Positions 9,415-22,952 are shown, counted from the stretch's first letter. The stretch: 64,000 nt of DNA from Oceanimonas baumannii (GCF_002245495.1 NZ_NQJF01000009.1:143021-207020); one strand, 5' to 3'. Made by a program: numbers and translations. Notes: generated by a model from the sequence alone, not told the origin.

Positions 9415-10334
9415 TGAGCCTGCTTATTGAAAAACCGGGCCCACTCAGCACCCTGCAGGATGCCGGACGCTTTGGTGTGCGTCACTTGGGCGTGACCCAG
9501 GGGGGCCCGGCAGACCTGCATGCCTGGGCCTGGTCCAACTGGCTGGCCGGAAATGCCTGGGGAGCAGCGGCGCTGGAAGTGACCCTGGGTGGCTTAACAC
9601 TAAGCGCACAGCAGCCCTGCCGGCTGGCAATAACCGGTGCCGATATGCAGGCGCAGGTTAATGGCCAGCCCCTGCCCCACTGGCAGGGCGTTAATCTCAA
9701 TAGTGGCGATACCCTGAGCCTCGGCATGGCCCGGGCTGGTATCCGAGCCTACCTGGCCGTGGCCGGTGGTTTTCAGGCCCCGCTGGTGCTGGGTAGTAGC
9801 GCCTGTGTAGTGCGGGACCACCTGGGTGGACACCAAGGTGACGGCCGTCCGCTGGCGGCCGGTGACACTCTGATATTTGATGAAAAAATGCAGGGAAATG
9901 CGTTAAGCCGCCGTCTTCCGGCACAAGAAAAGCGCGATTATGATGACGAGCCCACGCTTGCACTGCTCCCCGGTGCTCAGTTCCGCCATTTTGATGATCA
10001 CAGCCTGATCGAAGCATTAAACCGGCCGTGGACCGTGGATCCCCGTTCGGATCGTATGGGGATCCGACTGCAAGGATCTATGTTGCACTGCAACATAGGA
10101 TCGCTGATCTCGGAAGGACTGACCCTGGGAGCAGTGCAGGTGCCTCCGGATGGCCAGCCCATCGTATTACTGAACGACCGTCAAACTATTGGCGGTTACC
10201 CGCGACTCGGCACCCTTACCCCCTTGGCCTGCGCCCGTCTGGCCCAATGCCGTCCGGGCCAGACACTGCGGCTGTTCACCATCACCGCAGGCGAGGCTCA
10301 GCAAGCTTATCGGGAATTCAGAGCACAGTTTTAA
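9414..10334 (+). CDS. pxpC: 5-oxoprolinase subunit C (KipA-like)
   Basis: 306 residues, slightly shorter than the roughly 310-330 usual for this carboxyltransferase-like subunit. It opens with the family pattern EKPGPLSTLQDAGRFGVRHLGV and carries RAYLAVAGGF near residue 115, PRSDRMGIRLQG near residue 210 and LGAVQVPPDGQPIVLLNDRQ near 245. Last gene of the pxp operon. The 3' end runs almost directly (two bases) into a tandem repeat array. Confidence 0.92.
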   Translation: MSLLIEKPGPLSTLQDAGRFGVRHLGVTQGGPADLHAWAWSNWLAGNAWGAAALEVTLGGLTLSAQQPCRLAITGADMQAQVNGQPLPHWQGVNLNSGDTLSLGMARAGIRAYLAVAGGFQAPLVLGSSACVVRDHLGGHQGDGRPLAAGDTLIFDEKMQGNALSRRLPAQEKRDYDDEPTLALLPGAQFRHFDDHSLIEALNRPWTVDPRSDRMGIRLQGSMLHCNIGSLISEGLTLGAVQVPPDGQPIVLLNDRQTIGGYPRLGTLTPLACARLAQCRPGQTLRLFTITAGEAQQAYREFRAQF

Positions 10335-10335
10335 C

Positions 10336-10779
10336 GGGTCCATTAGCAAACAGTGCTGTATCTGACACCGTGCATTTCTGTACTGGATGCCCATCTTCAT
10401 GGGCATGACCGATATTGAGGCCATGAAGGAACCTCGCCCCGAGGAGACGGGGTCCATTCAGCAAACCGTGCTGTATCTGAAACCGTGCACTTCTGTACTG
10501 GATGCCCATCTTCATGGGCATGACCGATATTGAGGCCATGAAGGAACCTCGCCCCGAGGAGACGGGGTCCATTCAGCAAACCGTGCTGTATCTGAAACCG
10601 TGCACTTCTGTACTGGATGCCCATCTTCATGGGCATGACCGATGTTGAGGCCGTGAAGGAACCTCGCCCCCGAGGAGACGGGGTCCATTCAGCAAACAGC
10701 GCCTATCTGAAAGCGTTCACCTCTGTGCTGGATGCCCATCTTCATGGCATGACCGATGTTGAGGCCGCGAAGCTCGGAA
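10336..10779. repeat. Array of four ~115-bp tandem repeats (REP-like)
   Basis: Four copies begin with GGGTCCATT at 10336, 10450, 10565 and 10681 (periods 114, 115 and 116). Units 1-3 are nearly identical; unit 4 is truncated and diverged. Each contains a palindrome of 8-bp arms, ATGCCCAT-CTTC-ATGGGCAT (first at 10387-10406). Frames crossing the array are artefacts. The same core recurs in opposite orientation at 15573-16018. Confidence 0.9.
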
Positions 10780-10793
10780 GCCATAACAAATAC

Positions 10794-10822
10794 AAAAAAG
10801 CCCGCTATTCAGCGGGCTTTTT
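10794..10822 (-). terminator. Bidirectional terminator between the pxp side and trimethylamine monooxygenase
   Basis: Stem AGCCCGCT/AGCGGGCT with loop ATTC, flanked by A-runs on one side and T-runs on the other. It can stop the monooxygenase transcript, which ends at 10842 on the minus strand, and any read-through from pxpABC. Confidence 0.88.
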
Positions 10823-10841
10823 ATTAGTTCAGGGCAAAGCC

Positions 10842-12224
10842 TTAGTCGACCTTATCAAAGGTCTTGTTCTCGGTGAAGTCGAGAGACATGAAGCTTTCCA
10901 GCGAATCGTCCTTGATGTCCAGCCAGCTGGCCGGCAAGCGGGTCGCCATGGTGCCGGTCACGGTAGAGCGATAGCACTTCTCACGGAAATTCATAATGCC
11001 CTGCTGCTTGTCCTGCTGCCATACCTTGAGCAGTGCCGCCTGCTCTTCCACTTTGAATTCGGGATAGTCGGTAGAACCAAGCAGATCACGAATATAGCTG
11101 GCCTGAAAATCGATGGAATCACAGCAGCCACCCAGCTGTGCATGACGATCCAGCCAGTGCTGCATGTCGTGCCGGCGCTCATCGGCCACGGGCAGAGCAA
11201 TCTTGCCCAGGATCACATCGCGGGCATACCAGGCCTGAGCATCAAACATATTGAAGGTGAAATACTGATCCTGCATGCCCAGGTAGATCATCTTCGGATT
11301 ACTCTGGAAGAAAATACCCTTGTACAGGTTGTCCGGGTACAGGCAGTTGTGGGTCTGCAGCCGCAGTGCATCCGGCAGGAAGGGGAAGTGGAACAGGTAG
11401 CCGGTACACATGATGATGGCGTCGAACTCCTTGGTGGAGCCGTCGGAAAAATAGCCGGTGTTGCCGTCGAAATGGGACAGCAGCGGTCGCTCTTCCATAC
11501 CCTCGGGCCAGTCAAAACCCAGGGGGTTAGTGCGATAGCTGATGGTCACCGATCCGGCACCATACTTGTAGCACTGGGAACCGATGTCTTCCGCCGAGTA
11601 ACTGGCACCTACCAGCAGCACATGCTTGTCCTTGAACTCCAGCGCATCACGGAAGTCATGGGCATGCAATACCCGGCCGGGGAACTGCTCCACTCCTTCA
11701 AAGTAAGGCATGTTCGGCGTGGAAAAGTGGCCGGTGGCCACCACCACATAATCGAATTCGTCGCTTTCCTGCTGGCCGGTCTTGTGATTCATCACGGTCA
11801 CGGTGAACTTGCCGGTGCTTTCGTTATGGCTTACCCAGCGAACCGGGCATTCGAAACGGATGTATTTAGAAATGGCCTGCTTGTCGATACGACCCATGAT
11901 GTAGTCTTTCAGCACGGCACGCGGCGGATAGGAAGGAATGGCCCGGCCAAAGTGCTCGTCAAAAGAGTAGTCGGCAAATTCCAGACACTCTTTCGGGCCG
12001 TTGGACCACAAATACCGATACATGCTGCCATGAACTGGCTCGCCATTTTTATCTAAACCCGTGCGCCATGTGTAGTTCCACATGCCACCGATGTCACTCT
12101 GCTTTTCAAAACAAACGATTTCCGGCAGGTCCTGAACCCCTGCCTTGCGAGCTGCCTCAAACGCTCTCAACTGTGCCAGACCACTGGGGCCAGCGCCCAA
12201 AATCGCGATTTTCTGCTTGCTCAC
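10842..12224 (-). CDS. tmm: Trimethylamine monooxygenase (bacterial FMO)
   Basis: A flavin-containing monooxygenase closely resembling marine bacterial Tmm, which oxidises trimethylamine to trimethylamine N-oxide with NADPH and O2. FAD motif GAGPSG is near the N-terminus, the FMO signature FPGRVLHAHDF is mid-protein, and the NADPH motif GASYSAED follows. MYRYLWSNGPKE and FTFNMFDAQAW are typical of Tmm. I prefer the GTG start at 12224, which has AAGGAG six bases upstream and gives 460 residues, close to characterised Tmm. An ATG at 12239 would contain that ribosome site inside the gene. It is monocistronic, with no TMAO demethylase or transporter gene beside it. Confidence 0.88.
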   Translation of the reverse strand: MSKQKIAILGAGPSGLAQLRAFEAARKAGVQDLPEIVCFEKQSDIGGMWNYTWRTGLDKNGEPVHGSMYRYLWSNGPKECLEFADYSFDEHFGRAIPSYPPRAVLKDYIMGRIDKQAISKYIRFECPVRWVSHNESTGKFTVTVMNHKTGQQESDEFDYVVVATGHFSTPNMPYFEGVEQFPGRVLHAHDFRDALEFKDKHVLLVGASYSAEDIGSQCYKYGAGSVTISYRTNPLGFDWPEGMEERPLLSHFDGNTGYFSDGSTKEFDAIIMCTGYLFHFPFLPDALRLQTHNCLYPDNLYKGIFFQSNPKMIYLGMQDQYFTFNMFDAQAWYARDVILGKIALPVADERRHDMQHWLDRHAQLGGCCDSIDFQASYIRDLLGSTDYPEFKVEEQAALLKVWQQDKQQGIMNFREKCYRSTVTGTMATRLPASWLDIKDDSLESFMSLDFTENKTFDKVD

Positions 12225-12378
12225 ATTTAACTCCTTCATACAGCAAAAACCTTGCCATACTAAAGGAATTAACCGCAAAGAAACAGCTACCCGTACAAAA
12301 ACACCGCAAAAATAAGCAAAAACACGAAACAATTGCGTACTAACTGATTATGTAAAAAAGTGCATTTGTTCGAGCAGA

Positions 12379-12993
12379 CTACTCCATTATTCCATCCAAC
12401 TTCCGGGCTGCCGTTTGAGGACAAGACGCATCACAAATAGCCGACACCAGGGCCACACCGTGTACACCGGTTCGGGCAATGTCCGGTAAGTTATCCTCAT
12501 TGATGCCACCAATGGCAACAATTGGTCGAGAACTGACACCCAATGCTCGCTTAAGTCCTGCAATACCCCAGTGCTTTTTAAGATTCGTTTTGGTGGGCGT
12601 AGCAAAAATGGCACTCAGCCCCAGATAATCGATCGGCAATGATTCGGACTCGAACAATTGTTGCTCAGTCTCAACCGACAGCCCCAACAGCCGTTCCGAC
12701 CCCAGCAAACGCCGGGCATAAGCGACAGGCATGTCAGACTGACCCAGATGTACGCCATCGGCATTCACCGCCAGCGCCACATCGACCCGATCATTAATAA
12801 TCAGTGGCACACCGGAGCCTCTCAGTACCGCTTTCACTGCCTCGGCCCGTTCAATAAAGGCGCGCACATCACCGTGTTTTTCACGCACCTGTACCATGGT
12901 AACGCCCCCCAGTACGGCTTCGCGCACGACATACTGCAATGTGTCGACAGACTGCCGGTCGTCTGTCACCAAATATAAACGATAAGGATTCAT
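12379..12993 (-). CDS. thiE: Thiamine phosphate synthase (stand-alone)
   Basis: 204 residues from the ATG at 12993, which overlaps the thiM stop (ATGA). It joins the thiazole phosphate and hydroxymethylpyrimidine diphosphate halves of thiamine. Family motifs are visible: [40 protein letters not shown] and the C-terminal phosphate site IVAIGGIN. It is coupled to thiM, so this pair looks like a thiazole salvage unit. A second ThiE domain exists in the fusion at 18887-20395. Confidence 0.92.
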   Translation of the reverse strand: MNPYRLYLVTDDRQSVDTLQYVVREAVLGGVTMVQVREKHGDVRAFIERAEAVKAVLRGSGVPLIINDRVDVALAVNADGVHLGQSDMPVAYARRLLGSERLLGLSVETEQQLFESESLPIDYLGLSAIFATPTKTNLKKHWGIAGLKRALGVSSRPIVAIGGINEDNLPDIARTGVHGVALVSAICDASCPQTAARKLDGIME

Positions 12994-13796
12994 TGCCTGT
13001 TCACCGTGATTTTCAGACATTGCTCCAGCGTATCGGCATCCAGCTGATACAGAGTGTCGAGCAGGTTCAGCTGCAGGCTGCCCGGTCCGGGAGAGCGGGC
13101 AGCGGCCAGTTCACCGGCTACACCAAGCACCGCCGCCGCGGCCACGCCCGAGGTCTCACCCACGGCGGCAAAGGCACCGGTCAGCGCCGACAGGGTACAT
13201 CCCATACCGGTCACAAAGGGCATCATGCTATGGCCATTTTCCAGCCTGATCTCGCTACTTTCACCAAGGATGATGTCTGTTTCGCCGGAGATCACCACAT
13301 CCGCATGGTAATGGTGCACCAGATGCCGCCCGGCTGCCAAAGCCGCCTCACTGCCATCCTGCGCATCGACTCCCTTGCCCCGTGACGAGGCACCGGCCAG
13401 AGCAATAATCTCGGACGCATTGGCGCGAATAATCAGCCGTCCGGCCTGCTCAGCCAACCGGCGCGAGGTATCGGTACGCAAACTGCTGGCACCGCAACCC
13501 ACCGGATCCAGTACCACCGCCTTGTCATAACGGTTGGCCAATGCCACTGCCAGCTCCATGCGTTCTATCCAGCTGCTGTCCAGGGTACCAATATTGACAA
13601 CCAGTGCGCCCACCAGTGGCATCAGCTCTGCCAGCTCACCCCGGGAATGAGCCATAATGGGCGATGCTCCCAGTGCCAACAGGCCATTCGCACTGTTGTT
13701 CATCACCACGTAATTGGTGATATTAAGCACCAGTGGCTTCTGCTCCCGTACCGCCCTGAGCGCGGTAATAATTTGTTTGGCGTTCATGATATTCAC
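12990..13796 (-). CDS. thiM: Hydroxyethylthiazole kinase
   Basis: 268 residues. It phosphorylates 4-methyl-5-hydroxyethylthiazole for thiamine salvage. Motifs: [36 protein letters not shown], and the active-site [15 protein letters not shown] near residue 200 with its cysteine. The start is either GTG 13796 or ATG 13787; GAGGGA lies upstream but at awkward spacing for both. I see no THI-box in the 67 bases upstream, so unlike thiC this pair seems not to be under a TPP riboswitch. Confidence 0.92.
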   Translation of the reverse strand: MNIMNAKQIITALRAVREQKPLVLNITNYVVMNNSANGLLALGASPIMAHSRGELAELMPLVGALVVNIGTLDSSWIERMELAVALANRYDKAVVLDPVGCGASSLRTDTSRRLAEQAGRLIIRANASEIIALAGASSRGKGVDAQDGSEAALAAGRHLVHHYHADVVISGETDIILGESSEIRLENGHSMMPFVTGMGCTLSALTGAFAAVGETSGVAAAAVLGVAGELAAARSPGPGSLQLNLLDTLYQLDADTLEQCLKITVNRQ

Positions 13797-13863
13797 TGTC
13801 CCTCGTCATTCGGGTGACCGATGCTACCGGATAGCAGATCAAACATGAACGAAATCTCTGACG

Positions 13864-14352
13864 TTACCAGCGGGCAGGATAATTCCGGCCGGTACTACGG
13901 TGGTACGCCCAGCCTCCCATGATGATAATGCCTGCCCCCAGCGCAACCGGGGACCATAAAAAGTTCCAGTCCTGCCCTCCCAGCATCACGATTAACGGAT
14001 TGGCTCCCGCCGGTGGGTGGGTGGTCTTGGTCAGCATCATCAGGCTGACCGCCAGACCCACCGCCAGCCCCAGAGACCAGGGCTGCACGCCCATGCTATT
14101 CAGTACCATCAGGCCGACCAGGGTCGTGAGCAGGTGACCAAAAAAGATATTTCTTGGTTGCGCCAGCGGGCTCTCCGGCAGACCAAATAGAATCACCATG
14201 GTTGCACCAAAAGGCGCCATCAGCCAAAGGCCGGTATTATTCAAGCCATCCAGTCCGGCCAGAGTGGTAATACACAACATGGCCCCCAGGCCGGCCACCA
14301 TTGCCGGGTAACGCCCTGTAAACCGAAAAAAACCATTTCTGCTGTCCATCAT
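13864..14352 (-). CDS. HPP family membrane protein
   Basis: About 162 residues with four predicted membrane helices and the family-naming motif THPPAGA near residue 115. HPP proteins have been linked to nitrite transport in plastids and cyanobacteria; the bacterial function is largely unknown. I chose the ATG at 14352 because GGGAG lies seven bases upstream; ATG 14358 is also possible. It is divergent from the TetR gene, and two palindromes in the 107-bp gap suggest that regulator controls it. Confidence 0.8.
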   Translation of the reverse strand: MMDSRNGFFRFTGRYPAMVAGLGAMLCITTLAGLDGLNNTGLWLMAPFGATMVILFGLPESPLAQPRNIFFGHLLTTLVGLMVLNSMGVQPWSLGLAVGLAVSLMMLTKTTHPPAGANPLIVMLGGQDWNFLWSPVALGAGIIIMGGWAYHRSTGRNYPARW

Positions 14353-14378
14353 GCACATGCTCCCAAATTGAAAATAAG

Positions 14379-14423
14379 GTAGACCAGTCTGTCTACCAAC
14401 CCAATGTAGACAGTTCGGTCTAC
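14379..14423. promoter_or_regulatory. Twin palindromic operators for the adjacent TetR regulator
   Basis: Two 18-bp palindromes share the same arms: GTAGAC-CAGTCT-GTCTAC at 14379-14396 and GTAGAC-AGTTCG-GTCTAC at 14406-14423, offset by 27 bp. They fill the divergent spacer between the HPP gene and tetR. Paired dyads like this are typical TetR-family operators, so autoregulation plus control of the HPP gene is the simplest reading. Confidence 0.8.
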
Positions 14424-14458
14424 TTTTGTCAATATGCCGGTATCAACAGGAGAACATC

Positions 14459-15049
14459 ATGGATAAACGCCAGCAGCTTGTGACCACCGCCTTCGACCTG
14501 TTTTACCGTCAGGGCATTCATGCCGTGGGCATTAACCAAATACTGCAGGAATCGGGTATCGCCAAAAAAACCCTTTATCACCACTTTGCCGGGAAGGAAG
14601 CGCTGGTCGCCGCCGTGATCTCCTACCGGGATCGTGTATTTCTGGAGTGGCTTGAAAAACGCCTGGAACAAGAGAAATTCACCGCAGAGGGGGTGATTGA
14701 AGCGTTGTTTACGGCACTGGATGACTGGATAAACGACAGGGAAACCACCCTGACGGCATTCCATGGCTGTTTTTTTATCAATACCTGCGCCGAATACGGC
14801 GACCCTGGCCATGAGTTGCACCGGCAGTGTGCACAACACAAGACGGCGGCCACGCGAATGCTGGCATCCTGTTTATTGAAGACGGGACTGGAGGAGCAAG
14901 CCGCCGGGGAGCTGGCATACGCCCTGAGCCTGCTGAAGGAGGGAGCCATTGTGCTGGCTCAGGTACAGGGCGACAAACAGGCCGCCCTGCAGGCCAAAGC
15001 ACTTGCTCTGAGCCTGGCGAGTTCGGTTTATTCAGCCAAAACGCCGTGA
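14459..15049 (+). CDS. TetR/AcrR family transcriptional regulator
   Basis: 196 residues from ATG 14459, preceded by AGGAGA; an earlier in-frame start at 14426 lacks a ribosome site. The N-terminal helix-turn-helix (about residues 8-50) has the TetR pattern AFDLFYRQGIHAVGINQI and GIAKKTLYHHFAGKEAL. The C-terminal half is an all-helical ligand/dimer domain with two cysteines (HGCFFINTCAEYG) that could sense an electrophile, which is speculation. It probably represses the divergent HPP gene through the twin palindromes. Its last 18 bases overlap the convergent TM2 gene. Confidence 0.88.
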   Translation: MDKRQQLVTTAFDLFYRQGIHAVGINQILQESGIAKKTLYHHFAGKEALVAAVISYRDRVFLEWLEKRLEQEKFTAEGVIEALFTALDDWINDRETTLTAFHGCFFINTCAEYGDPGHELHRQCAQHKTAATRMLASCLLKTGLEEQAAGELAYALSLLKEGAIVLAQVQGDKQAALQAKALALSLASSVYSAKTP

Positions 15050-15433
15050 ACGGCGGTTAACTTCATCGATTTGGCCGTTAAGAGTGCAGTAGTCGTAGAG
15101 ATAGCCAAGCAGGAACAGTCCACCGGTGAAAAACCAGATGATGGCGGTAATCCACTTGCCCATATACAGCCGGTGCAGACCGAAGAAGCCGAGAAAGGTC
15201 ATCAGGATCCAGGTAACACTGTAGTCCTTGGGACCGGTGGCATAACGCCGATCGGCAGACCGATCCATGGACGGGATCAGGAAAAGATCCACAATCCAGC
15301 CGATAAAGAACAGTCCCAGCGTGAAGAAGTAAATAGTGCCGCTGACAGGGCGACCGTAGTAAAAGCGGTGGGCCCCCATGAACCCGAAGATCCACAATAT
15401 ATAGCCGATCACCTTGCTGTGCGTACTGTTCAT
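15032..15433 (-). CDS. Double TM2-domain membrane protein
   Basis: 133 residues with two successive TM2 modules. Each has the pattern G-x-HR-x-Y-x-G followed by two hydrophobic helices ending in an aspartate: GAHRFYYGR with IVDLF, and GLHRLYMGK with LYDY. TM2 proteins are small membrane proteins of unknown function in bacteria. It is convergent with the tetR gene. No partner is apparent. Confidence 0.82.
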   Translation of the reverse strand: MNSTHSKVIGYILWIFGFMGAHRFYYGRPVSGTIYFFTLGLFFIGWIVDLFLIPSMDRSADRRYATGPKDYSVTWILMTFLGFFGLHRLYMGKWITAIIWFFTGGLFLLGYLYDYCTLNGQIDEVNRRSRRFG

Positions 15434-15572
15434 GCTGCCTCGGGTCAGTTGTTAAAAACGACCATTCTAGACGTTACATTCCTTAACTTCCATGCCTGTT
15501 GTCTAACCGGCGACCCGGATCGTCGTTTTGCGGGAATGGTGTCACACGGAACACTTACCCCGTCCCCGTATA

Positions 15573-16018
15573 CGCGCCTCCAATCCTGGTCATGCCCATG
15601 AAGATGGGCATCCAGCACAGAGGGGCACGGTGTCAGATACCGCGCTGTTTGTTGAATGGGCCCCGCCTTCGCTGGGGATGACGTTCCTGCGCGGGAGCGA
15701 CGTTCCTGTGTGGGGCGACGCCATCTCGCGCCTCCAACCCTGGTCATGCCCATGAAGACGGGCATCCAGTACAGAGGTGCACGGTGTCAGATACAGTGCT
15801 GTTTGCGGAATGGCCCCCCGCCTCCGCGGGGGCGACGTTCCTGTGTGGGACGACGCCATCGCACGCCTCCAACCCTGGTCATGCCCATGAAGATGGGCAT
15901 CCAGTACAGAGGTGCACGGTGTCAGATACCGCGCTGTTTGCTGAATGGGCCCCCGCCTTCGCTGAGGATGACGTTCCTGCGCGGGGGCGACGACATTTCA
16001 TTAGAAATGCGGGGATGA
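15573..16018. repeat. Array of three REP-like repeats, inverted relative to the 10.3-kb array
   Basis: Three units begin near 15573, 15727 and 15861. Each holds the palindromic core ATGCCCAT-GAAG-ATGGGCAT (15592-15611, 15746-15765 with one change, 15881-15900), followed by CCAG and GGTGTCAGATAC. This is the reverse complement of the unit at 10336-10779. Extra GC-rich segments (GACGTTCCTGYGYGGG) lie between the cores. It fills the gap between the TM2 gene and thiH; 15434-15572 shows nothing else. Confidence 0.88.
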
Positions 16019-16036
16019 CAACAGCCCAACAACACC

Positions 16037-17158
16037 TTACCGGCTGGCAGAGTAGCTGTTATCCCAGTCCTTCCATACCGGCTGCAGACCGGTGGCGGCA
16101 ATGGCCCGGGCCACCTCGGCGGGGGTGCGTTCGTCGTCGATTTCGAACTGTTCCAGTTCTTCCTTAACGTTCTCTACATAACCACCCGGCTGGGTCTTGG
16201 AGCCGGCGCTGATACTGGTGATACCAAGGGGGATCACCTTGTCGCGGAATTCCTGGGCTTCCCGGGTCGACAGGCTCAGCTCCAGCTCGCCATCGAGCAG
16301 GCGGTAGGCGCAGATCAGCTGCACCAGCTGGCGGTCGGTCATGATCGACTTGGGCTGCAGGCCGCCGGTGCAGGGCCGCAGCCGCGGGAACGATACCGAG
16401 TAGCGGGTCTTCCAGTAGTGCTTCTGCAGGTAGCGCAGATGCGAGGCGGTATAAAAGCTGTCGGTACGCCAGTCTTCCAGACCGTAGAGGGCACCGAGGC
16501 CGATTTTATCGATGCCGGCCTTACCCAGGCGATCCGGGGTTTCCAGACGCCAGCGAAAGTCCTTTTTCTTGCCGCGAATATGGTGCTCGTCGTAGGTCAG
16601 GTGCTGGTAGGTTTCCTGATACACCATCACACTGTCGAGGCCGTACTGGCGCAGCTCGGCGTATTCTTCCTGAGGCAACGGCTGCACTTCCATCATCACG
16701 TAGCTGAAGTGGCGCTTGATGATGGGCAGCATTTCCTTGAAATACTCCAGACCTACCTTGCCCTCATGCTCACCAGTAACCAGCAGCACGGTATCGAAGC
16801 CCATGGCCTTGATAGCCAGACATTCCTGCTCGATTTCCTCAGCACTCAGGGTTTTGCGCTTGAGCCGGTTGCTCATGGAAAAGCCGCAATAGGTACAGTC
16901 GTTGGCACACAGGTTGGACAGATACAGGGGAATGTAAAAACCTACGGTATTGCCAAAGCGCTGCCGGGTCAGCCGGTACGACTGCTGAGCCATCTGCTCG
17001 AGGTAAGGCTCGGCTGCCGGCGAGATCAACGCCATAAAGTCGTTCAGATCCCGCTTGGGCTTGGCCAGCGCCCGCTCCACATCTCTGGGCTGCTTGCCGT
17101 AGATGCTCATTTTGATGTCATCCCAGTCCATGGATGACCAGACATCGAAGAAAGTCAT
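16037..17158 (-). CDS. thiH: 2-iminoacetate synthase
   Basis: 373 residues. A radical-SAM tyrosine lyase that makes dehydroglycine for the thiazole ring. The iron-sulfur motif CANDCTYC (CxxxCxxC) follows PLYLSNL near residue 85, and [11 protein letters not shown] is typical of ThiH. Its ATG overlaps the thiG stop (ATGA). A ThiH rather than a ThiO enzyme implies the tyrosine-dependent anaerobe/facultative route. Last gene of the thiC operon. Confidence 0.95.
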   Translation of the reverse strand: MTFFDVWSSMDWDDIKMSIYGKQPRDVERALAKPKRDLNDFMALISPAAEPYLEQMAQQSYRLTRQRFGNTVGFYIPLYLSNLCANDCTYCGFSMSNRLKRKTLSAEEIEQECLAIKAMGFDTVLLVTGEHEGKVGLEYFKEMLPIIKRHFSYVMMEVQPLPQEEYAELRQYGLDSVMVYQETYQHLTYDEHHIRGKKKDFRWRLETPDRLGKAGIDKIGLGALYGLEDWRTDSFYTASHLRYLQKHYWKTRYSVSFPRLRPCTGGLQPKSIMTDRQLVQLICAYRLLDGELELSLSTREAQEFRDKVIPLGITSISAGSKTQPGGYVENVKEELEQFEIDDERTPAEVARAIAATGLQPVWKDWDNSYSASR

Positions 17159-17925
17159 AGGGTCTCCAGGAAGGACGTCAGCGGACTGGAAGCCTGGGCC
17201 TGCTGGCTTTGTCCGGCCAGACCCGCTTCGTAGCCCATACGACCGGCAATCACTGCCCGGCGGAAGGCATCACCCATGACCACGGGGTCACCGGCTACGG
17301 CAATGGCGGTGTTCACCAGCACGGCATCGGCACCCAGCTCCATAGCATAGACGGCGTGGCTGGGCGCACCGATGCCGGCATCCACTACCACCGGTACATT
17401 GGACTGCTCAATAATGATTTCCAGGAAGTCATGGGTCACCAGGCCTTTGTTGGAGCCGATGGGGGCACCCAGAGGCATAACGGCGGCACAACCTGCTTCT
17501 TCCAGCCGCTTGCACAGTACGGGATCGGCACCGCAGTAAGGCAGCACCACAAAGCCTTCCTTCACCAGCTGCTCGGCAGCCTTCAGGGTCTCGATGGGAT
17601 CGGGCAGCAAATACTTGGGATCCGGGTGTATTTCCAGCTTGAGCCAGTGGGTACCCAGGGCTTCCCGGGCCAGACGGGCGGCAAACAGGGCTTCGTCCGC
17701 ATCCTTGGCGCCGGAGGTGTTGGGCAGCAGGTTCACGCCCAGCTCCAGCAGTGGCGGCAAAATGTCGTCGCTGTGGTTTTTCAGATCCACCCGTTTCAGC
17801 GCCATGGTCACCAGTTGCGAGCCGGAGGCGGACAGGGCGTCCTGCATCAGACGGCCGTTGGCAAACTTGCCGGTGCCGGTAAACAGGCGGGATTCAAAGG
17901 TTTTATCGGCAATCTTCAGACTCAT
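17155..17925 (-). CDS. thiG: Thiazole synthase
   Basis: 256 residues from the ATG at 17925, which sits just after the thiS stop with GGAGG upstream; an in-frame start at 17940 would lie inside thiS. ThiG builds the thiazole phosphate ring from deoxyxylulose phosphate, dehydroglycine and ThiS thiocarboxylate. Motifs: [34 protein letters not shown], and the phosphate-binding [23 protein letters not shown] region read in parts. Coupled to thiH. Confidence 0.95.
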   Translation of the reverse strand: MSLKIADKTFESRLFTGTGKFANGRLMQDALSASGSQLVTMALKRVDLKNHSDDILPPLLELGVNLLPNTSGAKDADEALFAARLAREALGTHWLKLEIHPDPKYLLPDPIETLKAAEQLVKEGFVVLPYCGADPVLCKRLEEAGCAAVMPLGAPIGSNKGLVTHDFLEIIIEQSNVPVVVDAGIGAPSHAVYAMELGADAVLVNTAIAVAGDPVVMGDAFRRAVIAGRMGYEAGLAGQSQQAQASSPLTSFLETL

Positions 17926-17926
17926 T

Positions 17927-18127
17927 TCAGCCTCCGGCAATGGCGTGGAACAGGGTAATGTTGTCGTTGTGGGCGAGCTGCTGCTCGGCCCACTGGCTGC
18001 GCGCCACCACTTCGCGGTTGAGCGCCACTGCCACCCCGGGCTTGTCCTGCTCCAGTTCGGTCAGCAGCTGCGCCAGAGTGGTTCCCTCAGTCAGGGGATG
18101 TTGTTCGTCGTTCAGAATAATGTGCAT
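17927..18127 (-). CDS. thiS: Sulfur carrier protein ThiS
   Basis: 66 residues, a ubiquitin-like fold ending in the required di-glycine (FHAIAGG). The C-terminal glycine is adenylated by ThiF and thiocarboxylated to carry sulfur to ThiG. The ATG at 18127 lies four bases past the thiF stop and is preceded by GGGAGC, which is inside the thiF end; a start further upstream would add non-family residues. Confidence 0.93.
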   Translation of the reverse strand: MHIILNDEQHPLTEGTTLAQLLTELEQDKPGVAVALNREVVARSQWAEQQLAHNDNITLFHAIAGG

Positions 18128-18131
18128 GGTG

Positions 18132-18884
18132 TTAGCTCCCCTTGGGTCCACATACCGGACAGGCCGGATCCTTCGGCACCTTGAGGCTGTGCCAGCGGTG
18201 TGCCTTGGCGTCGAACAGCTTGAGTTCCCCCCAGGGCACGGTGCCGGTGCCGGTTAAATACTTGATGGCTTCCAGTGCCTGCAACAGGCCAATGGTGCCC
18301 ACCACGGGGCCAATCACCCCGGCATTGCTGCAGGTCAGCCGCTCCTCTATTTCCGGGCCATACAGGCAGCGATAGCATCCATGGTCGCGGGACGGATCCA
18401 GCGCCAGCAGCTGGCCTTCAAAGCGAATGGCCGCACCCACCAGCAGGGGTTTGCCCTGAGCATGACAAGTAGCGTTCAGGGCCTGGCGCACCGTCATGTT
18501 GTCGGTGCAGTCCAGTACCAGATCCACCTCGGCCACAAAGCCGGCCAGGCTGTGCGCGTCCATCTTCTGATTGACTGCCACCAGCTCGATCTCCGGGTTC
18601 AGCTTTTGCAGCTTTTCCCGGGCCACTTCGGCCTTGGCCATTTTCAGGCTGTCAACGTCATACAGGGTCTGGCGCTGCAGGTTGCTGACCTCGATCTGGT
18701 CGAAGTCGGCCAGCCACAGGGTACCGACCCCGGCCGCCGCCAGATATTGAGATGCCGGCGAGCCCAGCCCGCCCAGACCGACGATGAGCACGGAGGCGTT
18801 CTTCAGCCTGAGCTGCCCTTCCTCACCCACCTCTTCCAGCAACAGATGCCGGCTGTATCGCATGAATTCGCTATCGCTGAGCAT
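18132..18884 (-). CDS. thiF: ThiS adenylyltransferase
   Basis: 250 residues of the E1/ThiF/MoeB fold. The nucleotide motif GLGGLGSPASQYLAAAGVG is near residue 35, followed by the arginine-containing NLQRQTLY. Two CxxC pairs (CYRC and CPVC) form the structural zinc site. It adenylates the ThiS C-terminus. Two bases separate it from the preceding thiDE stop. Confidence 0.94.
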   Translation of the reverse strand: MLSDSEFMRYSRHLLLEEVGEEGQLRLKNASVLIVGLGGLGSPASQYLAAAGVGTLWLADFDQIEVSNLQRQTLYDVDSLKMAKAEVAREKLQKLNPEIELVAVNQKMDAHSLAGFVAEVDLVLDCTDNMTVRQALNATCHAQGKPLLVGAAIRFEGQLLALDPSRDHGCYRCLYGPEIEERLTCSNAGVIGPVVGTIGLLQALEAIKYLTGTGTVPWGELKLFDAKAHRWHSLKVPKDPACPVCGPKGS

Positions 18885-18886
18885 GT

Positions 18887-22952
<4,066 letters not shown>

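Noticed and set aside
10336..10779. Possible CRISPR array in the tandem repeats
   Set aside because: Repeats are about 115 bp, directly contiguous, and have no unique spacers; no cas gene is nearby.
10617..12056. 479-codon frame running from the repeat array across tmm
   Set aside because: It starts inside repeats and runs antisense to a clear Tmm gene; no domain is recognisable.
13797..13863. TPP riboswitch upstream of thiM
   Set aside because: I looked for CTGAGA and GAACCTGA-type elements on the minus strand and found none.
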